64,000 nucleotides of DNA from Parabacteroides timonensis (lineage in GTDB: Bacteria; Bacteroidota; Bacteroidia; Bacteroidales; Tannerellaceae): positions 1,548,048-1,612,047 of the forward strand of contig NZ_LT669941.1 of the NCBI RefSeq assembly GCF_900128505.1, given 5' to 3'. Numbering within the stretch: position 1 is the first letter of the stretch; every line of letters begins with the position of its first letter. The notes under the pieces were generated by a model. The model was not told where the DNA came from. It made no database searches and saw nothing but the letters and a program-made list of their open reading frames with translations. A program made the position numbers and the translations under genes. Shown here piece by piece: positions 27,171-36,356 of this stretch.

Positions 27171-28970
27171 TTATTCGATATTGTTTTTCTTAAAAAGATA
27201 ATTGCCTATGACCAGATAGTCCATACCTGTATTCATAAAACACCGGTAAGCATCTTCTGGCGTACAAACAATTGGTTCACCGCGTACATTAAAACTCGTA
27301 TTGACTAATACACTGCAACCGGTTTTATGCTTAAAGGCCTGTAATAGCTCATAAAAGACCGGATTCGTCTGTTTTGAGACAGTTTGTACCCTCGCAGAAA
27401 AATCAACATGGGTGATAGCCTGCAAGGCAGACCGAAGTGTATATAATTTTTCCATATAAGGCTTCTCATGATAAGTCTCCGGCAACTGTTTGAGTTGCCT
27501 CGGATGAACCTGATCGACGAGAAGCATATATGGCGAGAGAGCTTCTGATTCAAAATATTCCATTCGATCATCCTCCAGTACACTGGGAGCAAAAGGTCTG
27601 AAACTTTCCCGATTTTTTATTTCAAGATTCAACTTCCGTTGCATATCGGTATTCCTCGGATCAGCCAGAATAGATCGATTACCAAGCGCACGGGGACCAA
27701 ACTCCATACGTCCCTGGAACCAGCCGACAATAGCACCACTATTCAACAAGTCAGCGACCCTTTCATACAAATGTTCCTGAGATAAACGAACAGTATCGGC
27801 TTCTGTGTTACGGATAAGGTTTTCCACCTCCCTGTCTGTGAAAGCCGGCCCCAGATAAGTGCCAGCCATCAGGTCTGTTCCAGAAACAATACGTTCTTTA
27901 CCTAAGACGATATGCCAGACAGAAAAGGCAGCACCGATAGCTCCGCCGGCATCACCGGCTGCCGGTTGAATCCATATATCTTTAAAAAGTTTACTATGTC
28001 TTATTTTTCCATTGGCTACACAATTCAAAGCGACGCCACCAGCCAAAACCAGATTATCAGCTCCAGTTATTCTCTTAGCCGTAACAGCTAGTTTATACAT
28101 CACCTCTTCAGTCACATTTTGCACAGCATAAGCCAAATCAATATAAGCCTGCGATATTCCACTTTCCGGCTGGCGGGGAGGTACGCCAAAAAGGTTCTCC
28201 CAAGCCTGTGAATTCGTCATCGTCAATCCTGTCGCATAATTGAAATAATCCATATTGAGCAGAAAAGAGCCGTCTTCCCGTATGTCGATCAGCTGACTTT
28301 TTATCTTTTGGATATATTCACAAGCTGTCGGCGAACTATTTCCATAAGGAGCCAGTCCCATCAGTTTATATTCTCCACTGTTCACCCTGAAACCACAATA
28401 ATAGGTAAAAGCAGAATACAACAGACCTAACGAATGAGGGAACTGAAGTTCCCGAAGCTGTGTAATTGTTTTACCGTTACCTTTACCGATAGTCGTCGTC
28501 GCCCATTCACCAACCCCATCTACGGTGAGGATGGCAGCTTCCTGATAAGGAGAAGGGAAAAATGCACTGGCTGAATGAGAGAGATGGTGATCCGGAAAAT
28601 AAAGACGAGCTTTAATTCCCCATTGTTGCAAATTTTCCTGAAGCGTTTTTTTTATATAAAGCTTCTCTTTTATCCAGAGAGGTATCGCTTTAGCAAAGCT
28701 TCTGAAACCTTTTGGTGCAAAAACATGATAAGTCTCGAGAAGACGCTCGAACTTGATAAACGGTTTCTCATAAAAAGCTACATGTGTCACTTCTCTTCCC
28801 TTTATACCGGCTTCCTGTAATACGTATCCGATAGCATGGCGAGGAAAGGATGCATCATGTTTCTTCCGGGTAAAACGTTCTTCCTGAGCTGCCGCCACAA
28901 GCTTCCCGTCTATTAACAAAACGGCAGCACTGTCGTGATAGAATGCGGATAGGCCAAGTATAATAGTCAT
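27171..28970 (-). CDS. O-carbamoyltransferase (NodU/TobZ family)
   Basis: 599 aa. The N-terminal Kae1-like ATPase fold starts ILGLSAFYHDSAAVLL. DHHLSHSASAF (about 127-137) carries the metal-binding His residues, and TVDGVGEWATT is the phosphate-binding loop. The C-terminal YrdC-like domain has MEFGPRALGNRSILADPR, the carbamoyl-phosphate pocket, and NTSFNVRGEPIV. The enzyme moves a carbamoyl group from carbamoyl phosphate, with ATP, to a hydroxyl of a sugar or natural product. It is 6 bp from a DUF5989 gene and close to SxtJ-like and SGNH genes, a recurrent cassette thought to make a carbamoylated exported molecule. The acceptor here is unknown. Confidence 0.92.
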   Translation of the reverse strand: MTIILGLSAFYHDSAAVLLIDGKLVAAAQEERFTRKKHDASFPRHAIGYVLQEAGIKGREVTHVAFYEKPFIKFERLLETYHVFAPKGFRSFAKAIPLWIKEKLYIKKTLQENLQQWGIKARLYFPDHHLSHSASAFFPSPYQEAAILTVDGVGEWATTTIGKGNGKTITQLRELQFPHSLGLLYSAFTYYCGFRVNSGEYKLMGLAPYGNSSPTACEYIQKIKSQLIDIREDGSFLLNMDYFNYATGLTMTNSQAWENLFGVPPRQPESGISQAYIDLAYAVQNVTEEVMYKLAVTAKRITGADNLVLAGGVALNCVANGKIRHSKLFKDIWIQPAAGDAGGAIGAAFSVWHIVLGKERIVSGTDLMAGTYLGPAFTDREVENLIRNTEADTVRLSQEHLYERVADLLNSGAIVGWFQGRMEFGPRALGNRSILADPRNTDMQRKLNLEIKNRESFRPFAPSVLEDDRMEYFESEALSPYMLLVDQVHPRQLKQLPETYHEKPYMEKLYTLRSALQAITHVDFSARVQTVSKQTNPVFYELLQAFKHKTGCSVLVNTSFNVRGEPIVCTPEDAYRCFMNTGMDYLVIGNYLFKKNNIE

Positions 28971-28976
28971 TTTATA

Positions 28977-29129
28977 TCAAAATATAGAATAAATAAACGG
29001 AGCTAATGCTGTTCCCTGAGAAATCACAATAAGTAGTGAAAGCAACAAGAGGATCAGAATGATTGGTATCAACCAATATTTCTTTCGGGCAACCAGAAAG
29101 CTGCAAAATTCTTTGATAAAGTCAATCAT
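28977..29129 (-). CDS. DUF5989-type small membrane protein
   Basis: 50 aa, beginning MIDFIKEFCSFLVARKKYW, then one hydrophobic helix rich in Ile/Leu, then SQGTALAPFIYSIF. This is the DUF5989 pattern (short amphipathic start, R-K-K-x-W, single helix, Q-G-S/T-x-x-x-P-F-I-Y). It sits between the SxtJ-like gene (14 bp) and the carbamoyltransferase (6 bp), the usual place of this family. Function is unknown; the constant partnership suggests a membrane accessory to the carbamoyltransferase. Confidence 0.88.
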   Translation of the reverse strand: MIDFIKEFCSFLVARKKYWLIPIILILLLLSLLIVISQGTALAPFIYSIF

Positions 29130-29143
29130 AGCTCTATATTGTT

Positions 29144-29512
29144 TTAATATTGTTTTTCCAAATCTTGTGCACTGAATGCCTTTTCCTGTTTACAGAATAC
29201 ACTTTCCGAACTCTTCCCAAATTGTTTCAGACGGAAAGGATCTTTCTTCATCAAACGACGAAGTATTCCTGTCGGAGTTATTATCAGGAAAAATAAGAGA
29301 AAGAGGACACATCGTGTAATTACCAGACTAAGCAAATCACCCAGTCGAAACCATAACCAGGTAAACGGGGTGTATATTACCGGTATCAATAAAGTTATCA
29401 CTAATGCTATAATAACCATCACTGTTAGGTCTATCCGACAATAGGCCGATACGATGACTAATATTAGTGACAGGACAATCCCAAATTCTATATTTTTCTT
29501 TTTATCTATCAT
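29144..29512 (-). CDS. SxtJ-like small membrane protein
   Basis: 122 aa with three hydrophobic helices (about 10-25, 30-48 and 60-82) and the family pattern PFTWLWFRLGDLLSLVITRCVLFLLFF, then TPTGILRRLMKKDPF, followed by a polar tail. SxtJ proteins occur beside carbamoyltransferases, including in saxitoxin clusters, and have no proven activity. The start codon overlaps the stop of the SGNH gene by 4 bp (ATGA), so translation is coupled. Confidence 0.85.
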   Translation of the reverse strand: MIDKKKNIEFGIVLSLILVIVSAYCRIDLTVMVIIALVITLLIPVIYTPFTWLWFRLGDLLSLVITRCVLFLLFFLIITPTGILRRLMKKDPFRLKQFGKSSESVFCKQEKAFSAQDLEKQY

Positions 29513-31062
29513 GGCTTCTCTATTTGTTTAAAATAATAAGCCGCTTTCTCCTTTTCTTTCAATTGGATGGATAACGATCCGGCTTGTTGCTGAAAAACTT
29601 TCTCATGAGGCAACTCCAGACACATCTGTTCTACGACACGCAAAGCATTCGGAATATCCTTTGATAAGATATAATGATTATTTAAACGCTGCATGGCTTG
29701 CCCCCAGTTTATCTTCCGGTAGAAAAATTGTTCTGCCGTCTGGTATTCGAAACTTTTTTTATCGTATTTCAATACAGTCGGTGGTTCATTAAAAGGCCAT
29801 TGTTGTTTAAGTTTTGCAATAACCAGATCGCCATAGATGGAATCGAAAAGAGTAACCGGGTAATCTGTCGCTTCAAGTTTATAATCGACCGGTCTCAGAT
29901 TTCTTTCTGGAAAGAAATGGCTGGCAAGGGATTCGAAAAACGTTTCGGCAATAAGTCGCTGGCCTGTCAGATTAGGATGTACATGTTCCAGAATCAACTC
30001 TTTACCAATAAGACCATGAGGAGAGTAGTCGGCAAACTTCTTGTAGACATCCACCACATGAACATTATCATACTCTTCTCCGTATCTCTGAATAATCCGG
30101 TTAAAGGCCTCCGGAGCCCTGAAACGAAGCTGGTCGTATTCTTTTGCCTGCGTATAATGCAACAAAGACTCGTCATATTGTTCCTGTATATAAGCTTCTT
30201 CTCCTTTTAGATACTCATCCTGGGCATTATAAAAAGGTGAATTCTCTTTATTCAACGGGGTCTGGTCTTTCAGGTTTCCAGCTAACGTCCCAATAAAAAC
30301 CGGTATATGATGTTTCTGAAACAAACGGAGCATTTGTCCGAGGTTTCTCTCAAACTGCTCGATCCCGGCAATATAAGCATCCGAATTATAGGGAATCATT
30401 TGGTGGGCAGCCATTCGTTCCATCAGTGTCAGATCCTGATCGCTTAAAGAGGAATTGCCGGGACGCACTTTTTCGATCAATCGGGTAAGCCCCTGTACCA
30501 ATTTAAATTCTTTGGCGGCAATCATAAATTGAATCAGGCGATGATCCCGACCGATACGACTGGAAGAAGCGACACCCAATGCTCCGTAATATTCATTATG
30601 CCCGGCGTAGATTAAAATACCGTCAGGCTGATAGTTTACAAGTTGTTTAGAGAAATCGTATAAAGTATATGTGTTAATTGCAGTCAGTGATATATTGATA
30701 ATTTCAATATTATTTTGCGGAAACAAGAATTGGAGTTTATATTTGAGCATTCGAGGGAAAGCTCCGTTATGCATATAAGGGAAACCGATAGCCGAGGAAG
30801 CTCCTAAGACAAAAAAACGAATAGTACCCTCCGGCTTTTTTTTATAAAATGTCTCGATATTTCCAATAGTGGCATTTTGGCTGATTGTAAAGTATTTTTG
30901 AGAGACTTCACGATTCATCACCCAGAAGCGTGCGTCTTCATCCGTAGTAAATAAACGGGTATCATATCCATAATTCCCAATACGCATACAAACCTCTATT
31001 ACCATTAAAATGATAAATGGCAACAGAATGGCGATTAGCTTATATATTTGCAGTCTTTTCAT
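29509..31062 (-). CDS. Membrane-anchored SGNH/GDSL-type hydrolase or acyltransferase-like protein
   Basis: 517 aa. N-terminal membrane helix about 8-26. Block I is VLGASSAIGFP with Ser89 as candidate nucleophile, and block III is YAGHNEYYG with Asn156. The last catalytic block reads LEHVHPNLTGQ, with His kept but Glu in the usual Asp position (ExxH instead of DxxH). A helical, TPR-like stretch lies around 280-320 (EYLKGEEAYIQEQYDESLLHY). It leads the SGNH, SxtJ-like, DUF5989, carbamoyltransferase, GH127 unit. Relatives in such cassettes are thought to add or remove ester groups on glycans in the periplasm; substrate unknown. Confidence 0.82.
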   Translation of the reverse strand: MKRLQIYKLIAILLPFIILMVIEVCMRIGNYGYDTRLFTTDEDARFWVMNREVSQKYFTISQNATIGNIETFYKKKPEGTIRFFVLGASSAIGFPYMHNGAFPRMLKYKLQFLFPQNNIEIINISLTAINTYTLYDFSKQLVNYQPDGILIYAGHNEYYGALGVASSSRIGRDHRLIQFMIAAKEFKLVQGLTRLIEKVRPGNSSLSDQDLTLMERMAAHQMIPYNSDAYIAGIEQFERNLGQMLRLFQKHHIPVFIGTLAGNLKDQTPLNKENSPFYNAQDEYLKGEEAYIQEQYDESLLHYTQAKEYDQLRFRAPEAFNRIIQRYGEEYDNVHVVDVYKKFADYSPHGLIGKELILEHVHPNLTGQRLIAETFFESLASHFFPERNLRPVDYKLEATDYPVTLFDSIYGDLVIAKLKQQWPFNEPPTVLKYDKKSFEYQTAEQFFYRKINWGQAMQRLNNHYILSKDIPNALRVVEQMCLELPHEKVFQQQAGSLSIQLKEKEKAAYYFKQIEKP

Positions 31063-31086
31063 GATCGATCATAACAATCAGATTAA

Positions 31087-31193
31087 AATAAAGAGATGTA
31101 TAACAAAACCAATATAAAATATTCCACAAAAGCGCTGATTAAAAATGAACAGCAATTGAAATAGAGTTAAGGCTTTTTATACATCCCTTTATT
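31087..31193. repeat. Imperfect 17-bp inverted repeat between SusD and SGNH genes
   Basis: AATAAAGAGATGTATAA (31087-31103) and TTATACATCCCTTTATT (31177-31193) match at 16 of 17 positions, with 73 bp between. It may be a paired operator, a long RNA stem, or a very short invertible unit. No recombinase is near. Confidence 0.45.
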
Positions 31194-31223
31194 ATTAAAT
31201 ATGTACAAATGTAGTTCTAAAAA

Positions 31224-32849
31224 CTACTTAGATGCGTAGTCCGGATTTTGTGTCAACTGCGGATTCGAAGTCAATGCTGCTTCAGGTATAGGGAATACTG
31301 TTCTATAATCTCCTTCACCTGCTGCATCATGAGACAGCCAGTTTTTCTTTGTATAAATACCAAAACGGATCAAATCTCTACGACGGTGCATTTCCCAGGC
31401 AAATTCCCAACCCAGCTCATCCAACAGGCGACCGAATTCAATCGGCGACTGATCTCCGTTATGTTGATTGACATAGTTAATCACCGTACCATATTGATAA
31501 CTACTGTTAGCCTTCAGATCGTTGTCGGTAACAACAGCTTTCTCCGGATTATTTTTAAAGTTACGTCTGCGCACTTCAGTAACTAAATCACCGGCTCCCG
31601 GTTTACCTAATCTCAACAGACATTCCGCTTTCATCAACAGTACTTCTGAATAACGATGTAATGGAAAATCTGTGTCAGACGAACCTGTAGTTCCTTCCGG
31701 AACTTCAAATTTGAACATACGATATCCATCTGTTTCATTTGTATAATTACCATCTTTTACATCTTTAATATAAGAGAGCGGTTGTCCTTTCATATCATAA
31801 GTACACAGTAAAAGTTCTCCTTCAGGAGTATACTGATCACCCATCAGCCATGTATCTGTAAGACGAGTATCATTTTCATCGTATGTATCGATGAATTGCG
31901 TCAAAGCCATTCCGGAACCACTACCCCATGGTGTAGCTTCCAGTTTAAACTTCTTCTGTAACTCACCATGCCAGGAGAACATGTGTATGGATTGTCCGCC
32001 AGCCAAAGTCTTATCAAACGGAATAGTAAACAAAATTTCTTTAGAACTCTCAGTTCCTGTTGCACGGAAAGACGCATTATAATTTTCAGACAATCCACAT
32101 GGACTGCTAGTTATAATCTGATCGCAAACATCCAGACAATCCTGCCAGTGTTCTTCACCGATATATACCTTTGCATTCAAATAAACATTTGCCAATAATG
32201 TCATTCCCGCCCATTTATTTATACGGCCGTACATATTACCACCTTGCTGTTCATCCAGATCCGGAATCACTTCTTTCAATTCATCTACAACAAACTGATA
32301 AATATCTTTGCGAGAACTCTTTTCCGGTAACTCTGACGTTCTTGTCTTCAACAACGGAGCATCACCGAAGTTATCGCATATCAACCAGTTGTAATAGGCT
32401 CTGACAGCTCTTAACTCAGCTAATCCTTTCCGTTTTTCGTCATCTGATGGTGCAGGAAGAACTCCGTTCTCAATCTGGTCAATTACTGTATTACACAGTA
32501 CGACACCCTGATAAAACTTCTCCCACATCACTCTTACATGATTTTGTTCCGAGGTCCATTTATGATAGTGTAACATACGATAAGTACCACCATCATCCCA
32601 ACCCGATGAGTTAGGCGGGTTTACGATACAATCACCGGTAAGTTCCTGGGTTGCCCAATAGTTATCATGTCCGATAAAACGAAGATAACTATATACACTG
32701 GCTACGGTTGGATGAAAATCTTCTGTCGAATAATTATAGGTTTCTTCAGTTACTAAAGAGTAAACCTTCTCATCCAAATTATTGCTACAACTGCTAATCA
32801 ACCCTCCTACGCATAGCACAGCTACAGCTGTTTTAAGATATGTTTTCAT
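31224..32849 (-). CDS. SusD/RagB-type outer-membrane glycan-binding lipoprotein
   Basis: 541 aa from MKTYLKTAVAV (a Met two codons upstream is also in frame). The lipobox ISSC gives lipid Cys21. The N-terminal TPR-like region includes ELRAVRAYYNWLICDNFGDAPLL, a SusD signature, and the C-terminus has FPLHRYSEVLLMKAECLLRLGKP and ELGWEFAWEMHRRRDLIRFG, ending TQNPDYASK. SusD proteins bind glycan at the surface and cap the SusC channel. It follows SusC by 14 bp; both sit behind an AraR-type operator. Confidence 0.95.
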   Translation of the reverse strand: MKTYLKTAVAVLCVGGLISSCSNNLDEKVYSLVTEETYNYSTEDFHPTVASVYSYLRFIGHDNYWATQELTGDCIVNPPNSSGWDDGGTYRMLHYHKWTSEQNHVRVMWEKFYQGVVLCNTVIDQIENGVLPAPSDDEKRKGLAELRAVRAYYNWLICDNFGDAPLLKTRTSELPEKSSRKDIYQFVVDELKEVIPDLDEQQGGNMYGRINKWAGMTLLANVYLNAKVYIGEEHWQDCLDVCDQIITSSPCGLSENYNASFRATGTESSKEILFTIPFDKTLAGGQSIHMFSWHGELQKKFKLEATPWGSGSGMALTQFIDTYDENDTRLTDTWLMGDQYTPEGELLLCTYDMKGQPLSYIKDVKDGNYTNETDGYRMFKFEVPEGTTGSSDTDFPLHRYSEVLLMKAECLLRLGKPGAGDLVTEVRRRNFKNNPEKAVVTDNDLKANSSYQYGTVINYVNQHNGDQSPIEFGRLLDELGWEFAWEMHRRRDLIRFGIYTKKNWLSHDAAGEGDYRTVFPIPEAALTSNPQLTQNPDYASK

Positions 32850-32863
32850 ATTCATATTTCCGA

Positions 32864-35800
32864 TTAAAATTTAACAGACACTCCTAATGTATAAGTTCTT
32901 GCTGCCGGGTAACGGCTGATGTCATCAAGACCTGGAGCCAATCCGCTGATACCAACTTCCGGATCGATACCGGAATAGCCGGTAATAGTAGCAAGGTTGG
33001 AAATAGTACCATAAACTCTCAGTGATTTCAACCATTTATCGAAATTGATTGTATAACCTAAAGTAAGATTATCGATTTTCCAATAATCACCTTTTTCTAC
33101 ATAATAACTGACATATTGTATTCCCTGATCATCCGCCAAAGGCCTCTTTCCATATACATTGTCAAATGAAGATTCAAGAATATTACCACGGGACAACATG
33201 ACCGGAACACCGAAACGCATTCTGGGAGTATTCAATATATCGAATCCGAATGCACCACGCATAGTGATGGACAAATCGAAATTCTTGAAACGTACGGTAT
33301 TATTCCAGTTCAAGTAATGTTGTGGAATGCCGTTACCAATAACTTTTTTATCATCCGGTACCTGGTCTTCTATCGGTTTGGGATTACCGTCAGCACCTTC
33401 AATAATCCAATGCCCGTTTTCATCGATATCGATACTCTTATATCCATAGAAGTTACCAATCGGTTCACCGACCTGGATACGATGACTTGCCATCTGCAAA
33501 GGTTCCGGCAAGTTACCCTGATCGGAATAGTCGTTGGATACATACTGGTCGCTTGACAAAGACAGCAGCTCGCTCTTGTTAGTAGAATAATTCATTGAAG
33601 TGATCCATTGCCAGTCCTGAGTCTGAACAGGAATCGTCGTTACAGAAATTTCAAGACCTCTATTACGGATAGAACCGCCATTGGCCGTCATTGTACTATA
33701 CAAGAAAGGAGGAGTCGGTACGCTATAATCCCACAACAAATCTTCTGTTTTACGATTATAATAGTCGACTGTTGCTGTGATACGATCATCTAAAAAGCCA
33801 AAATCCAAACCAACATTCGTTTCTTTCTTCTTTTCCCATCTCAAATCTGAGTTCGAGTTAGATCCCGGACGAGTCGTTTTAATGAAACCACCGTTATAAT
33901 ATACATAGGTACCGAAATCAAGAGTATTCAGAGACATATACGGGTCGGTCGGTTCCGTACCAGTAATACCGTAACCAGCACGTAACTTTAACTGGCTTAG
34001 TAATTTAAAATCTTCCAGGAATGCCTCATCTTTAATACTCCAGGCTCCTGATACAGAAGGGAAATTACCCCATTTATGGTTTGCACCAAATTTGGAAGAA
34101 CCTTCATGACGGATACTGGCAGCAAGCATATACTTACCTTTATAGCTATAATTGAAACGGCCGAAATATCCGATCAGCTTGTTTTCCTTCTGTTCTGAAT
34201 GTTCATTGGCACGTCCGTCTTTTAAAGCTTGCCCTGTTCCCATTCCATTGTATGTATAATCATCTGACGGGAAATTAAAATTCTGCATCCAATAGAACTG
34301 CCAGTTTGTACGCATCCAGCTATAACCGGCCAATATATTAAATGTATGATCCTTAATTGTTTTCCGATAAGAAGCCGTAAGCTCAGACATATCATCCACT
34401 TTCCGTTTAGTGCCTCGTGAAGCAAAACCGGTTCTACCGTTTTTATAAGATGATATATGATCGGTTGTTTCATAATAACCACGTACCTGGTTGTAATTAT
34501 TTGAAGATACCAAATATTTAAGTTCCAACCCATCTATCGGAGTAAATGAAGCAGAAGCATGCATACGCAAGTTAGTTGCCTGGTTTTCACCTTCTACCTC
34601 TTCTATCAAACCCACCGGATTCAAATAATCTGTTTTAGAAGGACTTTCAGACCAGTTTCCTTCTGCATCTTTTACCGGAGTTGTTGGATTATAGGTAATG
34701 GCATTACGATAAACTTCTTTGTTAAAACCATTATCATCATCAGAACCTGCAAAGTAAGTTTGTTTGTAACCACTTAAATGAGCAGTAAGTTTCAATTTAT
34801 TGTTAAACATACGGTGTGTTATATCCACCCGTGGATAGTACATCTGATTCTTTGTACGTTTCATGATACCTTCTATACCACGGTACTCGAAACTAGCCAC
34901 ATAATTGGTGTTTTTACTTCCACCACGTAAAGATATATTGTAAATCTGAGTCAATGGAGTCTGCATAACTTCATCCAACCAGTCTGTCGTCGCACCATCA
35001 TCCTGTGCTCCGGGCTTGCCTTGAGCAACAAGGTTACGATAACCGTCTGCATCAAAGAAAGAAAGTCTGCGAGTGATCTGTTGAGTAGCCAGATATGCAT
35101 TTACGTCTATCTCTGTCGGCATCTCCCCCTTCGCATTCTTTGTCGTAATCAGGATGACACCATTAGTTCCTCGTGTTCCATAAATAGCAGCAGCAGAACC
35201 ATCTTTCAATATATCAATCTGTTCGATTGCTTCAGGAGATACCGTATCCATATCACCAGGTACACCATCTATCAAAACCAAAGGAGTAGTAGAAGATTTC
35301 AAAGTACCTGCACCACGTAATGTTATTTGAGATTTACCTACCGGGTTAGCATCAGGTGTTACTACATTTAAACCTGCAACCTGACCACGAATCAATTGAG
35401 CAGCATCTGTCGTAGGTATTTTCACGAAGTTGTCTGATTTTACACTTGAAATAGCACTGGCAATTTCCCCTTTTTTCTGGGTACCATAACCAACCACGAC
35501 TACTTCGTCCAGACTTTGCGTATCTTCAACCAAACGAACTGTAATAACAGTCTTATTTGACACAGGGATTTCCTGTGTCAAATATCCTATATAGGATATT
35601 TGCAAAATGGCATTTTCAGAAACATCCAGAGTATAATTACCGTCAATATCTGTTACCGTTCCGTTAGTCGTTCCTTTTACCAGAACATTGGCTCCGATAA
35701 TCGGTTCACCATTTTTATCCAGAACCTTACCAGTAATATTCAGATTCTTTTGTTGCGCGATATTCATTTCCTGATTCCCGTTATTTTCTGTAACCGGAGA

Positions 35801-35923
35801 CTCAGAAGCAAATACACCCGTTATAAAAAAGAAAGGGGCTATTAAAGCTAACGTTGTATTTCGAGCTGTTTTGTTATGTAAGTTTAAAAGGGATCGTGAA
35901 TTCCCTGTACGAATTTGTTCCAT
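32864..35923 (-). CDS. SusC/RagA-type TonB-dependent glycan importer
   Basis: 1019 aa from MEQIRTGNSR. The longer frame from 35968 would add a 15-residue hydrophobic start without a better signal. Signal helix about 21-40; CarboxypepD-regulatory-like domain about 62-135 (GKVLDKNGEPIIGANVLVKG); TonB-box region DEVVVVGYG (139-147); plug domain to about 270 (IRGQVAGL, VLIDGVPGD, TRGTNGVILITTK); 22-stranded barrel ending in RTYTLGVSVKF. It imports oligosaccharides released at the surface, together with SusD. Its promoter at about 36153-36190 overlaps a copy of the GntR/AraR operator, linking it to the GH51 operon. Confidence 0.95.
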   Translation of the reverse strand: MEQIRTGNSRSLLNLHNKTARNTTLALIAPFFFITGVFASESPVTENNGNQEMNIAQQKNLNITGKVLDKNGEPIIGANVLVKGTTNGTVTDIDGNYTLDVSENAILQISYIGYLTQEIPVSNKTVITVRLVEDTQSLDEVVVVGYGTQKKGEIASAISSVKSDNFVKIPTTDAAQLIRGQVAGLNVVTPDANPVGKSQITLRGAGTLKSSTTPLVLIDGVPGDMDTVSPEAIEQIDILKDGSAAAIYGTRGTNGVILITTKNAKGEMPTEIDVNAYLATQQITRRLSFFDADGYRNLVAQGKPGAQDDGATTDWLDEVMQTPLTQIYNISLRGGSKNTNYVASFEYRGIEGIMKRTKNQMYYPRVDITHRMFNNKLKLTAHLSGYKQTYFAGSDDDNGFNKEVYRNAITYNPTTPVKDAEGNWSESPSKTDYLNPVGLIEEVEGENQATNLRMHASASFTPIDGLELKYLVSSNNYNQVRGYYETTDHISSYKNGRTGFASRGTKRKVDDMSELTASYRKTIKDHTFNILAGYSWMRTNWQFYWMQNFNFPSDDYTYNGMGTGQALKDGRANEHSEQKENKLIGYFGRFNYSYKGKYMLAASIRHEGSSKFGANHKWGNFPSVSGAWSIKDEAFLEDFKLLSQLKLRAGYGITGTEPTDPYMSLNTLDFGTYVYYNGGFIKTTRPGSNSNSDLRWEKKKETNVGLDFGFLDDRITATVDYYNRKTEDLLWDYSVPTPPFLYSTMTANGGSIRNRGLEISVTTIPVQTQDWQWITSMNYSTNKSELLSLSSDQYVSNDYSDQGNLPEPLQMASHRIQVGEPIGNFYGYKSIDIDENGHWIIEGADGNPKPIEDQVPDDKKVIGNGIPQHYLNWNNTVRFKNFDLSITMRGAFGFDILNTPRMRFGVPVMLSRGNILESSFDNVYGKRPLADDQGIQYVSYYVEKGDYWKIDNLTLGYTINFDKWLKSLRVYGTISNLATITGYSGIDPEVGISGLAPGLDDISRYPAARTYTLGVSVKF

Positions 35924-36152
35924 ACATTTGTAGTATTTTATTAATATTAGAAATTTAAGGAGAGTCATGATATACTCTAATCCAAGTATTAAGACTTATC
36001 CTATTTGTACATAAATATTTTTTTATTTTATACCATAGGCAGAGTGTTTTTAATAGGTTATTAAAATACTGTTAACTATTATGATGATTTATTTTCTAAC
36101 AAAGATTTCTGTTATATCTCCTTTCTCCAATTATTCTTCAATTGAGATGCTG
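35924..36152 (-). other. Long AT-rich SusC leader
   Basis: About 220 bp between the inferred SusC transcription start and start codon. No gene is visible. Long leaders before SusC are common in Bacteroidetes and are possible targets of antisense RNA or RNA-binding proteins; no specific structure was recognised. Confidence 0.4.
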
Positions 36153-36160
36153 CAAATATA
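36153..36160 (-). promoter_or_regulatory. -7 box of the SusC promoter
   Basis: Minus strand TATATTTG matches TAnnTTTG. The left half of the operator begins 15 bp upstream (36176) and covers the -33 region, the same geometry as at both promoters of the GntR site. Confidence 0.65.
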
Positions 36161-36175
36161 TATATTATTTCCAAA

Positions 36176-36236
36176 CTGATACGAACTGGTCTGCTTTATT
36201 TTATAATGTTATAAAACATAGACCAGTTCGTACCAG
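36176..36236. promoter_or_regulatory. AraR-like composite operator upstream of SusC
   Basis: CTGATACGAACTGGTCT (36176-36192) and AGACCAGTTCGTACCAG (36220-36236) form an inverted repeat with 16 of 17 matches. Between them is a second palindrome, ATGTT-ATAA-AACAT. It is nearly identical in parts and spacing to 48701-48760, next to the GntR gene. Confidence 0.8.
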
Positions 36237-36290
36237 TTGAAAGAAGTATATTATAATTTTATAGCCTTTAAATTATAATAGGGTATAATA

Positions 36291-36333
36291 AAAATCCCCG
36301 TTACTCATCTTCTGTAAGAAGGAATAACGGGGA
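36291..36333 (-). terminator. Terminator of the GH51-GRE-GH127 operon
   Basis: CCCCGTTA (36297-36304) pairs with TAACGGGG (36326-36333). On the minus strand the stem is followed by ATTTTTATT. It lies 24 bp after the last stop codon of the seven-gene operon. Confidence 0.85.
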
Positions 36334-36356
36334 ATAAAGGAAATAATATCTAACTA

